This document shows, piece by piece, positions 26,504 through 33,705 of a stretch of 64,000 nt of DNA. Made by a program: the position numbers and the translations under genes. Source of the stretch: Eubacterium sp. Lineage in GTDB: Bacteria; Bacillota; Clostridia; Lachnospirales; Lachnospiraceae. Within the stretch, counting starts at the first letter, position 1. Each line of letters opens with the position of its first letter. The notes beneath the pieces are model-generated. The model saw only the letters and a list, made by a program, of their open reading frames with translations. It had not been told where the DNA came from and did not search any database. Location of the stretch: the NCBI GenBank assembly GCA_024698585.1, contig JAILRB010000005.1:1-64000 (forward strand). The letters run 5' to 3'.

Positions 26504-28156
26504 CTATTCTTCACATAATTTGGTTGCACGTGCAATGGCATCTTCGATATGTGGCTGGAAGTTTTCTCTTCCGACCTTTTCGATAAATCCGGCTTTCTTC
26601 ATGGTGTTCATTGGCTGCTCATTTACATGAGAGAATACCAAAGTGATTCCCTGTTTCTGACAACGCTCAAAGCAAAGACGTAAGGAACGCATTGCTGTGG
26701 CATCAATGGCTGGAACTCCACGCATACGGATGATAATGACTTTTGTAAAGTCCTTAAAATCGATGGCAGCTAACTGTTCTGCATCGCCGAAGAACATTGG
26801 TCCGGAAATCTCGAAGACACGAACCTGTTTTGGAATCGGCATTAAATCCATTCCGTCCGGATCTTCTTCCGGATCATAGTATTTCCAACCCTTAACCTGA
26901 GATTCATCACTCATTCTCTTAAGGAATAACAGAACGGCAAGAACCATTCCGATTTCGATGGCAACAACTAAATCGAACACGACGGTTAAACCGAAGGTAG
27001 CAACTAAAACTAAAATGTCACTCTTAGGAGCCGCCTTACAAAGAGTAACGAAGGTTCTCCACTGGCACATGTTGTAGGCAACCACGAAAAGAATTGCTGC
27101 AATGGTTGGCATTGGAATAAGTGCCGCATATGGCATGAGAATTACCAATACGAGAACCAGTACGATGGCATGAACGATACCGGCAATCGGAGTACGTCCG
27201 CCGTTCTTGATATTGGCAGCAGTTCTGGCAATGGCCCCGGTAGCAGGGATACCGCCGAATAGGGCAGAACCGATGTTACCACATCCCTGAGCAATTAATT
27301 CCATATTAGAACGATGATGAGAATTAATCATACTGTCTGCAACAACACAGGACAGCAGCGATTCAATGGACGCAAGAATCGCAATGGTAAATCCGTCTGA
27401 TAAAACAGAACGAATGGTTCCCATGGAAAAGTCCGGCGTATGGAATGTTGGAAGACTGTTGCTAATGGTGTACAAGTCTCCGATGGTATTCACATTCATA
27501 TTGGAAAATTTTACGATAAGGATTCCCGCAATGACCGCAATAAGGGAACCTGGAATCTTTTCACTGATCTTCGGCCACACAATCAGAATCAAAAGACTGA
27601 TTCCACCGACTAACAATGCGTATGGATTCACGGTCTTGAGATTGCGTGCAAAAGCTTCAACCTTTTCTGTTGTTTCAATGGTGACAGTTCCTTTCGGATA
27701 AACTAATCCAAAGAAATCTTTTAGCTGCCCGATTAAAATCGTAACAGCAATTCCGGCAGTAAATCCGGTAGTGATGGTAAATGGGATAAATTTAATCAAA
27801 GTACCTAAACGACAAAGTCCCATGATAATTAAAATGATACCGGCAATGATGGTGGCCATCATTAAGCCTTCCATTCCGTTTTTTGCCACAATTCCTGCCA
27901 CGATGGTGGCGAAGGCTGCGGTCGGACCGGCAATCTGAACACGGCTTCCACCTAAAAAGGAAATGATGAAACCGGCGATAATGGCAGTATAAAGTCCTTC
28001 TTCCGGACCGACACCGGATGCCAAAGCTAAGGCGATAGACAACGGTAAGGCAATGACTGCCACGATAATTCCTGAAATAATATCTGTTGTAAGTTGCTTT
28101 CCTGAGTAATTCTTAAGTGTGCTGAATAGCATTGGTTTTATTTTGTCTCTATGCAT
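26504..28156 (-). CDS. SulP-family inorganic anion transporter with STAS domain
   Basis: About 550 residues of standard SulP architecture: 10-14 membrane segments with GLYTAIIAGFIISFLGGSR and the conserved IAGPTAAFATIV. A C-terminal STAS domain follows (about 440-545, VFEISGPMFFGDAEQL, AIDATAMRSLRLC). It clearly differs from the neighbouring SulP and has no C-terminal extension. The start is uncertain: ATG codons at 28168, 28159 and 28156 share one GGAG site, which sits best (6 nt) for 28156. The promoter is at 28231-28258. Transported anion unknown. Confidence 0.92.
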   Translation of the reverse strand: MHRDKIKPMLFSTLKNYSGKQLTTDIISGIIVAVIALPLSIALALASGVGPEEGLYTAIIAGFIISFLGGSRVQIAGPTAAFATIVAGIVAKNGMEGLMMATIIAGIILIIMGLCRLGTLIKFIPFTITTGFTAGIAVTILIGQLKDFFGLVYPKGTVTIETTEKVEAFARNLKTVNPYALLVGGISLLILIVWPKISEKIPGSLIAVIAGILIVKFSNMNVNTIGDLYTISNSLPTFHTPDFSMGTIRSVLSDGFTIAILASIESLLSCVVADSMINSHHRSNMELIAQGCGNIGSALFGGIPATGAIARTAANIKNGGRTPIAGIVHAIVLVLVLVILMPYAALIPMPTIAAILFVVAYNMCQWRTFVTLCKAAPKSDILVLVATFGLTVVFDLVVAIEIGMVLAVLLFLKRMSDESQVKGWKYYDPEEDPDGMDLMPIPKQVRVFEISGPMFFGDAEQLAAIDFKDFTKVIIIRMRGVPAIDATAMRSLRLCFERCQKQGITLVFSHVNEQPMNTMKKAGFIEKVGRENFQPHIEDAIARATKLCEE

Positions 28157-28230
28157 CATAAACTCCATTCTTTTGCCTGAATCGGCTAGATTAAAAAAAT
28201 AAGAAAGTCCCGAGGGACAAGAACTTTTCG

Positions 28231-28258
28231 ATTATAGCACAGAGGTAGAAAAAATCAA
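28231..28258 (-). promoter_or_regulatory. Sigma-A promoter for the minus-strand SulP gene
   Basis: Minus strand: TTGATT (28258-28253), 16 bp, TATAAT (28236-28231). The leader holds a small GTCC/GGAC hairpin near 28207-28218 followed by a U-rich stretch. Confidence 0.72.
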
Positions 28259-28277
28259 GAGACAAAAGGTGAGTAGC

Positions 28278-29789
28278 TTATTTGATTTTTAACCATTTAG
28301 AATATGACACATAGCGATAGCGCGTATCGTTTGGAAAATTATAGTAAATATTGAATTTGGTCTGCCAACGATTTTTCGTTGGGTTAGAATTAACGCAGTA
28401 GATATCAGAATAAGGAAGGTATGGTACAACAATGGTTTGTTTGTTATTTCTCAATTCTGAGTTAATATATTCAATTTTTTCTTTTTGAGCATTATGTAAT
28501 ATGACACAATGATTGATATCATTTGTTAAAAAGAGTACGAAAAATATTGTAACCACAATATAGGATAAATTTTTTGAAACATTATAAAAAGGATAATCGG
28601 ATAATGATAATTCTTTTAAAGTCAAATTTAAGAGTTCTAAAATAAATAACATAAAAAGTATATAGCCGGGCATAAAGCAACGTGCATTAATTGGAGATGA
28701 AAAAAGTAATGGTCCGGTTAATGGCAGCTGTGCTAACAAAGGAAGAAGTAAAAGAAGTTTTTGCTTTGAGTCCTTGATAGCAAAACAAATGCATAATACT
28801 AAATTTATGTAGAAAAGCAGACAAACGACAGTACAGAGTTCATTGTCCATTGGAACTTTTGCTTTTAAAAGAAGGAAAAGGACTTTTCTTCCGAAAAAAT
28901 AAAGGAAGGAAAGTAAATAAAAGCTAAGAAAGAAATTTCTTCCCTTAAAAGAAAAGAAGAAACAAAAAAGGAGGATGGTTCCAGTCAGTGAGAATAGAAG
29001 AAATGTGTTCTCAGTTAGCCACTGAGGGATGATTGACTGAGAAAATTTCCACCATAATTGTTTCAGCTTCAAGACATTATCGACAGAAAACTGAAGGGAT
29101 TTATAAGTTTTATCATTTCCTTCAACAGCGTTAAAATAAGCAGTATTTGTAAACATCAGAAGAAATCCAATGATGTTTCCAAGTAAAATGATTCCATAGA
29201 TTTTATGAAATTTCTTTTTTATCACACAGTAATAAATTGTGGTGATGACACTACAAAAAAGAAGACATAAAGTAGATGTCTCCAAATATAATTGCATACA
29301 GATACTTAAAATGAAAATAAGAAACAATCGGAATTTGGACATTTCAGAAATGTCATAATATTGATTAACCCATACCATGAACAGGAACAGGAAAAAAACC
29401 GATGTCACATAATTTGAAAAGCCGGCAGACCAGCAAAATGTTTGTGTAAGCATTGGACGCGGCATAAGGAGAATTCCCAACAAAACAAAAAGTAACAGTG
29501 AACGATATTTCAACATTCCGGAACAAAGACAGATGATGCCAAAAACAACGACCACTTTTAATAAGGATGCAACCATTACCGGGATTCGAGTAAGGAACAT
29601 TATGGTAAGGTTACCGAGATGCCGGCCATTGTACCCCAGGAAGCCTCTCATTAAACGGTGTAAGCCAACACGAGAACCCCATGCCCAATCATCATAGTTT
29701 TCGGGAATAAGGAGAAGTATCACAAAATATAGTGATAGAAATAATAAGATGGGAATAAGTGTTTTCTTATGTGGGATAAATGATTTCAT
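28278..29789 (-). CDS. Polytopic membrane protein, DUF6056/GT-C-like
   Basis: A 503-residue protein with about 11-13 predicted membrane helices. Markers near the N-terminus (YDDWAWG, YNGRHLGN) and CWSAGFSNYVTSVFFLF plus a later LETSTLC match the DUF6056 group, which has the look of a GT-C lipid-linked glycosyltransferase with an early acidic pair in a loop. The donor and target are unknown. GGAG lies 6 nt before the ATG. It is transcribed toward the SulP gene, but that gene has its own promoter. Confidence 0.75.
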   Translation of the reverse strand: MKSFIPHKKTLIPILLFLSLYFVILLLIPENYDDWAWGSRVGLHRLMRGFLGYNGRHLGNLTIMFLTRIPVMVASLLKVVVVFGIICLCSGMLKYRSLLLFVLLGILLMPRPMLTQTFCWSAGFSNYVTSVFFLFLFMVWVNQYYDISEMSKFRLFLIFILSICMQLYLETSTLCLLFCSVITTIYYCVIKKKFHKIYGIILLGNIIGFLLMFTNTAYFNAVEGNDKTYKSLQFSVDNVLKLKQLWWKFSQSIIPQWLTENTFLLFSLTGTILLFCFFFSFKGRNFFLSFYLLSFLYFFGRKVLFLLLKAKVPMDNELCTVVCLLFYINLVLCICFAIKDSKQKLLLLLPLLAQLPLTGPLLFSSPINARCFMPGYILFMLFILELLNLTLKELSLSDYPFYNVSKNLSYIVVTIFFVLFLTNDINHCVILHNAQKEKIEYINSELRNNKQTIVVPYLPYSDIYCVNSNPTKNRWQTKFNIYYNFPNDTRYRYVSYSKWLKIK

Positions 29790-29875
29790 ATGCTACTCCT
29801 TACCATGTTTTAACAGTTGTTAGTGTATCATAGAATCATATGAAAAAAAAGCGTAGCAAGGAAGAGGATTTTTAT

Positions 29876-29904
29876 TTGACATTCATAATTTCTTATAATA
29901 TAAT
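29876..29904 (+). promoter_or_regulatory. Sigma-A promoter of the aspS T-box leader
   Basis: TTGACA (29876-29881), 17 bp, TATAAT (29899-29904): consensus in both boxes. Confidence 0.92.
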
Positions 29905-30192
29905 CAGAAACGATAGCGATGACGAAGAGAAGTAGCCGTACTTATCGCTGACAGAGAGCAGGCGTTGGTGGAAGTCCTGTAGAATGAATTACGGTGAATA
30001 ACACTTCAGAGCTGTGAACTGAAAGAGAGTTTTCTTTAGTAGGGAATCCGTCATCTGCACGAGACGCAGAAGGTCTTTCATGAAGCGAAGACCGTGAGGG
30101 GCTGCATTTGCAGTAAATCAGGTGGTACCGCGGATTAGTATATTAGTACTGTTCGTCCTGAGATGATACATCTCGAGACGGGCAGTTTTTTT
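29905..30192 (+). ncRNA. T-box riboswitch with tRNA-Asn (AAC) specifier, upstream of aspS
   Basis: The T-box core AGGTGGTACCGCG is at 30120-30132. Stem I shows a K-turn region (AGCGATGA/AGAGCT), the lower pair GAAG (29924-29927) with CTTC (30004-30007), AGTA (29931-29934), and the upper pair GCCGTA (29935-29940) with TACGGT (29990-29995). The distal CAGAGAGC and GTTGGTGGAA segments are typical. The 3' side of the specifier loop reads GAATAACA, so the codon placed one base before the lower stem is AAC (30000-30002) followed by A. That is Asn; no GAC or GAT fits the slot. The terminator is 30148-30192 (10-bp stem, seven T). Confidence 0.9.
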
Positions 30193-30213
30193 CGTTTTGG
30201 CAATGAGCCGTGC

Positions 30214-30275
30214 ATTGCTGAATAGAAGAACTTTGCTTTGCACTTGTGGAAAGCAAAGTTCTTCTATTCAGCAAT
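30214..30275 (+). repeat. 26-bp perfect inverted repeat in the aspS leader
   Basis: Arms 30214-30239 and 30250-30275 are exact reverse complements with a 10-nt loop (30240-30249). It lies after the T-box terminator and before the aspS ribosome site, so it forms only in read-through mRNA. No T-run follows, so it is not an ordinary terminator. It may be a small mobile or BIME-like element. Confidence 0.92.
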
Positions 30276-30278
30276 ATA

Positions 30279-30424
30279 GGGCGAAGCCCGCGACGAAACA
30301 GACCGAAGGTCTGTGAGTTGCACGGCGAAGTGCAGGGACAGAAGACCGAAGGTCTGTGAGTTGCACGGCGAAGTACAAAAACAGAAGACCGAAGGTCTGA
30401 GAGTTGCACGGCGAAGTGCAAAGA
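30279..30424 (+). repeat. 43-bp tandem repeats made of GAA-loop hairpins in the aspS leader
   Basis: GACCGAAGGTC occurs at 30301, 30344 and 30387, and GCACGGCGAAGTGC (one base changed in copy 2) at 30320, 30363 and 30406: three units at exactly 43 bp. Each unit thus has two hairpins with GAA in the loop. A related GGGCGAAGCCC hairpin is at 30279-30289. With the 26-bp inverted repeat, this fills the space between T-box and aspS. Confidence 0.9.
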
Positions 30425-30467
30425 CTCATTCGAGATTAAATAGGTATAGAAATGAAAGGAGAAAACA

Positions 30468-32225
30468 ATGGACGTAAACACAAACAACATTTATCGTGAC
30501 GTAACAATGGATCAGCTTTCTGAAGCAAACGTTGGTCAGACTGTAAAAATTTCCGGTTGGATTGAAAATATTCGTGACCATGGTGGTGTTTCATTTATTG
30601 ACTTAAGAGACATGTATGGTGTGATGCAGGTAGTTATGCGTGACACAACTTTATTGGAAGGACTTAGTAAGGAAGATTGTATTTCTGTGGAAGGACCAAT
30701 TGAACACAGAGATGAAGAAACTTACAACCCTAAGATTCCTACCGGAACTATTGAATTAGAAGCAAAATCTGTAAAGGTTTTAGGTAAGGTTTACAGACAG
30801 CTTCCATTTGAAATCATGACTTCCAAGGAAACAAGAGAAGACGTTAGATTAAAATATCGTTACTTAGACCTTAGAAATGCAAAGGTACGTGATAACATGA
30901 TTTTCCGTTCCAATGTCATTTCATATCTTCGTCAGAAAATGACAGATTTAGGATTCCTGGAAATCCAGACACCGATTCTTTGTGCTTCTTCTCCGGAAGG
31001 TGCCAGAGACTACATTGTACCTAGTAGAAAATTCAAAGGAAAATTCTATGCATTGCCACAGGCACCACAGCAGTACAAGCAGTTACTGATGGTTTCCGGC
31101 TTTGACAAGTATTTCCAGATTGCTCCATGTTTCAGAGATGAAGATGCCAGAGCAGACCGTTCCCCAGGGGAATTCTATCAGTTAGACTTTGAAATGAGCT
31201 TTGCTACACAGGAAGACGTTTTCCGTGTAGGGGAAGAAGTATTAGCAGATACATTTAATAAATTTGCGCCGGAGGGATATGAAGTGACTCAGGCACCATT
31301 CCCTGTTATCAGCTTTAAGGAAGCAATGTTAAAGTATGGTACCGATAAGCCGGATCTTAGAAACCCATTGGAAATCATTGACGTAACTGATTTCTTCCAG
31401 AGATGTACTTTCAAGCCTTTCCATGGAAAGACTGTTCGTGCTATCGTTGTAAATCAGAAATTATCCAAGGGGCAGCATGAAAAATTGTTGAAGTTTGCCC
31501 AGAGCATCGGTATGGGTGGACTGGGATACTTAGAAGTATTAGAAGATGGTTCTTACAAGGGACCAATTGATAAATTTATTCCGGATGACATGAAGGATGA
31601 AATCAGAGAACAGGCAAACTTAAAGCCAATCGATACCATCTTCTTCATTGCCGACAATGAAAAGAATGCATCTCTTTATGCCGGACAGATTCGTACAGCT
31701 TTAGGAGAAAGACTTGATTTAATTCAGAAGAACCAGTATAAGTTCTGCTATATCAATGATTTCCCAATGTATGAATACGACAATGAAACAAAGCAGATGA
31801 TTTTCACACACAATCCGTTCTCTATGCCACAGGGTGGTTTAGAAGCATTGGAAACAAAGAATCCGGAAGAGATTCTTGCATACCAGTATGATATCGTATG
31901 TAATGGTGTGGAATTGTCTTCAGGTGCGGTAAGAAACCACGATATGGAAATCATGGTAAAGGCATTTGAAATTGCAGGATACACCGAAGACGATCTGAAA
32001 GAAAAATTCGGAGCGCTTTACAATGCATTCCAGTTTGGTGCACCACCTCATGCAGGTATGGCACCGGGTGTTGACCGTATGATTATGCTTCTTCGTGATG
32101 AAGAAAACATTCGTGAAGTAATTCCGTTCCCGATGAATGGTAACGCGCAGGATTTGATGTGTGGAGCACCGGGAGAAGTTACAGAACAGCAGCTTCGTGA
32201 AGTACACATTAAAGTGCGCGCATAA
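30468..32225 (+). CDS. aspS: Aspartyl-tRNA synthetase, probably non-discriminating
   Basis: A 585-residue bacterial-type AspRS. An N-terminal OB-fold anticodon domain (about 1-110) is followed by the class II catalytic core with motif 2 FRDEDARADRSPGEFYQLD. A GAD insertion sits at about 300-410, and motif 3 is GMAPGVDRMIML. AAAGGAG precedes the ATG. Control is by the T-box at 29905-30192, whose specifier reads as Asn. With gatCAB at 55.1-58.4 kb this suggests that the enzyme also charges tRNA-Asn with Asp for later amidation. The discriminating/non-discriminating call is inferred from control and context, not from enzyme residues. Confidence 0.96.
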   Translation: MDVNTNNIYRDVTMDQLSEANVGQTVKISGWIENIRDHGGVSFIDLRDMYGVMQVVMRDTTLLEGLSKEDCISVEGPIEHRDEETYNPKIPTGTIELEAKSVKVLGKVYRQLPFEIMTSKETREDVRLKYRYLDLRNAKVRDNMIFRSNVISYLRQKMTDLGFLEIQTPILCASSPEGARDYIVPSRKFKGKFYALPQAPQQYKQLLMVSGFDKYFQIAPCFRDEDARADRSPGEFYQLDFEMSFATQEDVFRVGEEVLADTFNKFAPEGYEVTQAPFPVISFKEAMLKYGTDKPDLRNPLEIIDVTDFFQRCTFKPFHGKTVRAIVVNQKLSKGQHEKLLKFAQSIGMGGLGYLEVLEDGSYKGPIDKFIPDDMKDEIREQANLKPIDTIFFIADNEKNASLYAGQIRTALGERLDLIQKNQYKFCYINDFPMYEYDNETKQMIFTHNPFSMPQGGLEALETKNPEEILAYQYDIVCNGVELSSGAVRNHDMEIMVKAFEIAGYTEDDLKEKFGALYNAFQFGAPPHAGMAPGVDRMIMLLRDEENIREVIPFPMNGNAQDLMCGAPGEVTEQQLREVHIKVRA

Positions 32226-32241
32226 TAAGAAGGAGGACTTT

Positions 32242-32346
32242 ATGGCTATTATAAATGTTGCAATGTTGGTAGCAGTATTTGGTGTGTTTGTTCTTCTTGG
32301 GATAATTGTCGTCATTGCGCTGACAATCGGAAATAAAGATAAATAA
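32242..32346 (+). CDS. 34-residue single-helix membrane protein
   Basis: A short gene starting with ATG 32242, with AAGGAGG (32230-32236) 5 nt upstream. The product MAIINVAMLVAVFGV... is one hydrophobic helix (about residues 3-28) ending in a polar GNKDK tail. It begins 16 nt after the aspS stop, and a strong terminator follows at 32357. The good ribosome site and its place between aspS and the terminator argue that it is real. No family recognised; the T-box would control it along with aspS. Confidence 0.72.
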   Translation: MAIINVAMLVAVFGVFVLLGIIVVIALTIGNKDK

Positions 32347-32356
32347 ATGAAAAGAT

Positions 32357-32390
32357 AAGGCTTTGCATTGTGTAAGGCCTTTCTTTTTTT
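32357..32390 (+). terminator. Terminator after aspS and the small membrane protein
   Basis: AAGGCTTTGCA (32357-32367) pairs with TGTAAGGCCTT (32371-32381) using two wobble pairs, then T-run. Confidence 0.85.
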
Positions 32391-32408
32391 GAACAATCAA
32401 AAAGTTTT

Positions 32409-32516
32409 TGATGTGGCTGAAACGCCCATTCTATCAGGGTTGCAACTGCCGGTTGACAAATTGATAAGTCAACTTGGTGGTGCGCAACCGGAGAAAATGC
32501 TATGTTTTCTACATCA
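32409..32516 (+). ncRNA. Unassigned structured RNA candidate
   Basis: Outer stem TGATGT (32409-32414) with ACATCA (32511-32516) encloses a long hairpin and a short one. The long one has GGTTGC (32438-32443) with GCAACC (32484-32489), CTGCC with GGTGG through two G-U pairs, and GTTGAC (32452-32457) with GTCAAC (32468-32473). The short one is AGAAAA (32492-32497) with TTTTCT (32505-32510). The G-U pairs work only for a plus-strand RNA. It matches no riboswitch that I know, and no promoter is evident directly upstream. The next gene is an XRE regulator. Confidence 0.5.
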
Positions 32517-32565
32517 GCTGATCCATTTGGAAATTCTTGATTGAAAAAGTTTCCGGATGAGAACC

Positions 32566-32594
32566 TTGCAGGTGTGAAACCTGTTTCGTATAAT
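32566..32594 (+). promoter_or_regulatory. Sigma-A promoter of the XRE gene with a dyad in the spacer
   Basis: TTGCAG (32566-32571), 17 bp, TATAAT (32589-32594). CAGGT (32569-32573) and ACCTG (32579-32583) form a 5-5-5 dyad between the boxes, a plausible autoregulatory operator. Confidence 0.78.
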
Positions 32595-32616
32595 ATTAGA
32601 AGATGGAGGGAAGACT

Positions 32617-33606
32617 ATGAATTTAGCAGATAAGATTATTTCATTAAGAAAACAAAAAGGTTGGTCTCAGGAAGAACTGGCAGCCCAGATGGATGTGTCC
32701 AGACAGTCTGTATCAAAATGGGAAAGTGGAGCCAGTGTGCCGGATATTGATAAAATTTTATTATTAAGTAAAATTTTCGGGATTACCACCGATTACTTAT
32801 TAAAAGATGACGGAGAAGTGGAGCAGGAAATCAGAACAGAGATTTCAGGAGAGAAAGAAACGCCGAAGCGTTTTGTGTCAAAAGAGGAAGCAAAAGCGTT
32901 TCTTGAATTACAAAAACAGTCCGCGAAAAAAATTGCCTTTGGTGTTTGGCTTTGCATCATGTCTCCGGTAACGCTTCTCGTTTTGTTGGGATTCAGTCAG
33001 AAACCATATCAGTATCTGGGTGAAAAGATGGCAGTACTGGGGGGACTGAGCGCATTGTTTGTAATTGTGACGATTGCGGTAGCGCTCTTTGTCATTACAG
33101 GATTGTCCATGAGTAAGTATGAGTATCTTCAAAAAGAAGAAATCCTGTTAGATCGGGAAATGGAAAGAGAAGTCGTGGAAGAAAGTGAAGCGTTTCTTCC
33201 AGCCTTTGCAAGAAATATTGCCATCGGCGTAGGATTATGCATTGTTTCCGTGATCCCGGTGGTGGTGTTAGGTGTTTTGGAAAAAGAAGCCATGACTGTT
33301 ATGGCAGTAGGACTCCTATTATTCTTGGTAGCTTGTGCCGTATTTTTATTTGTTCGTAGTGGAATGAGAAAAAGTGCCTACGATCAGTTGTTGCAACGAG
33401 AGGGTTTCACCGTAGAACGGAAACAGACAAACAATGAGATGGAAAGTTGGGCCGGGGTTTACTGGATGGTTGTTACAGCAGCGTATCTTGTAATCAGTTT
33501 TGTTTGGAACAGTTGGAGAATCAGCTGGTTAATCTGGCCGATTGCAGGAATGCTCTACGGTGCAATTACATTGATTGTGGAACAACGATTAAGAAAAAAG
33601 TTATAA
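32617..33606 (+). CDS. XRE-family regulator with multi-helix membrane domain
   Basis: A 329-residue protein. The N-terminal HTH_3 domain (about 1-66) has WSQEELAAQMDVSRQSVSKWESG and ends FGITTDYLL. A linker (about 68-105) follows, then about six membrane helices in two similar pairs (KKIAFGVWLCIMSPVTLL and RNIAIGVGLCIVSVIPVV start equivalent segments) and a final pair. Such membrane-tethered XRE proteins are common in Clostridia and are thought to sense envelope or small-molecule signals; the target is unknown. A dyad between its own -35 and -10 suggests autoregulation. Confidence 0.88.
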   Translation: MNLADKIISLRKQKGWSQEELAAQMDVSRQSVSKWESGASVPDIDKILLLSKIFGITTDYLLKDDGEVEQEIRTEISGEKETPKRFVSKEEAKAFLELQKQSAKKIAFGVWLCIMSPVTLLVLLGFSQKPYQYLGEKMAVLGGLSALFVIVTIAVALFVITGLSMSKYEYLQKEEILLDREMEREVVEESEAFLPAFARNIAIGVGLCIVSVIPVVVLGVLEKEAMTVMAVGLLLFLVACAVFLFVRSGMRKSAYDQLLQREGFTVERKQTNNEMESWAGVYWMVVTAAYLVISFVWNSWRISWLIWPIAGMLYGAITLIVEQRLRKKL

Positions 33607-33619
33607 AAGGTTTTTGAAA

Positions 33620-33648
33620 AAGGTCGAAAGAAACTTTCGACCTTTTTT
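33620..33648 (+). terminator. Terminator after the membrane XRE gene
   Basis: AAGGTCGAAAG (33620-33630) pairs exactly with CTTTCGACCTT (33634-33644), loop AAA, then T-run. Confidence 0.92.
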
Positions 33649-33671
33649 GGATGTTCCGGGGATTTGTGTGG

Positions 33672-33677
33672 TATAAT
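33672..33677 (+). promoter_or_regulatory. Extended -10 promoter for uvrX-yolD-gph
   Basis: TATAAT preceded by TGG (TGN extension), 29 nt before the ATG at 33706. There is no clear -35 box, and I see no LexA box of the GAAC-N4-GTTC kind. Confidence 0.55.
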
Positions 33678-33705
33678 AACAGCATTCGCCAGAAAGGAGG
33701 GTGAA

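Noticed and set aside
30122-30130. GGTACC in the T-box as part of the GTAC family
   Set aside because: It is the conserved T-box core and lacks the 38/64-bp geometry.
30143-30490. A 115-residue minus-strand frame over the aspS leader
   Set aside because: It consists of the translated 43-bp repeats and T-box terminator and starts inside aspS.
32409-32516. SRP RNA, c-di-GMP, TPP or cobalamin riboswitch identity for the structured region
   Set aside because: None of their conserved core motifs is present.
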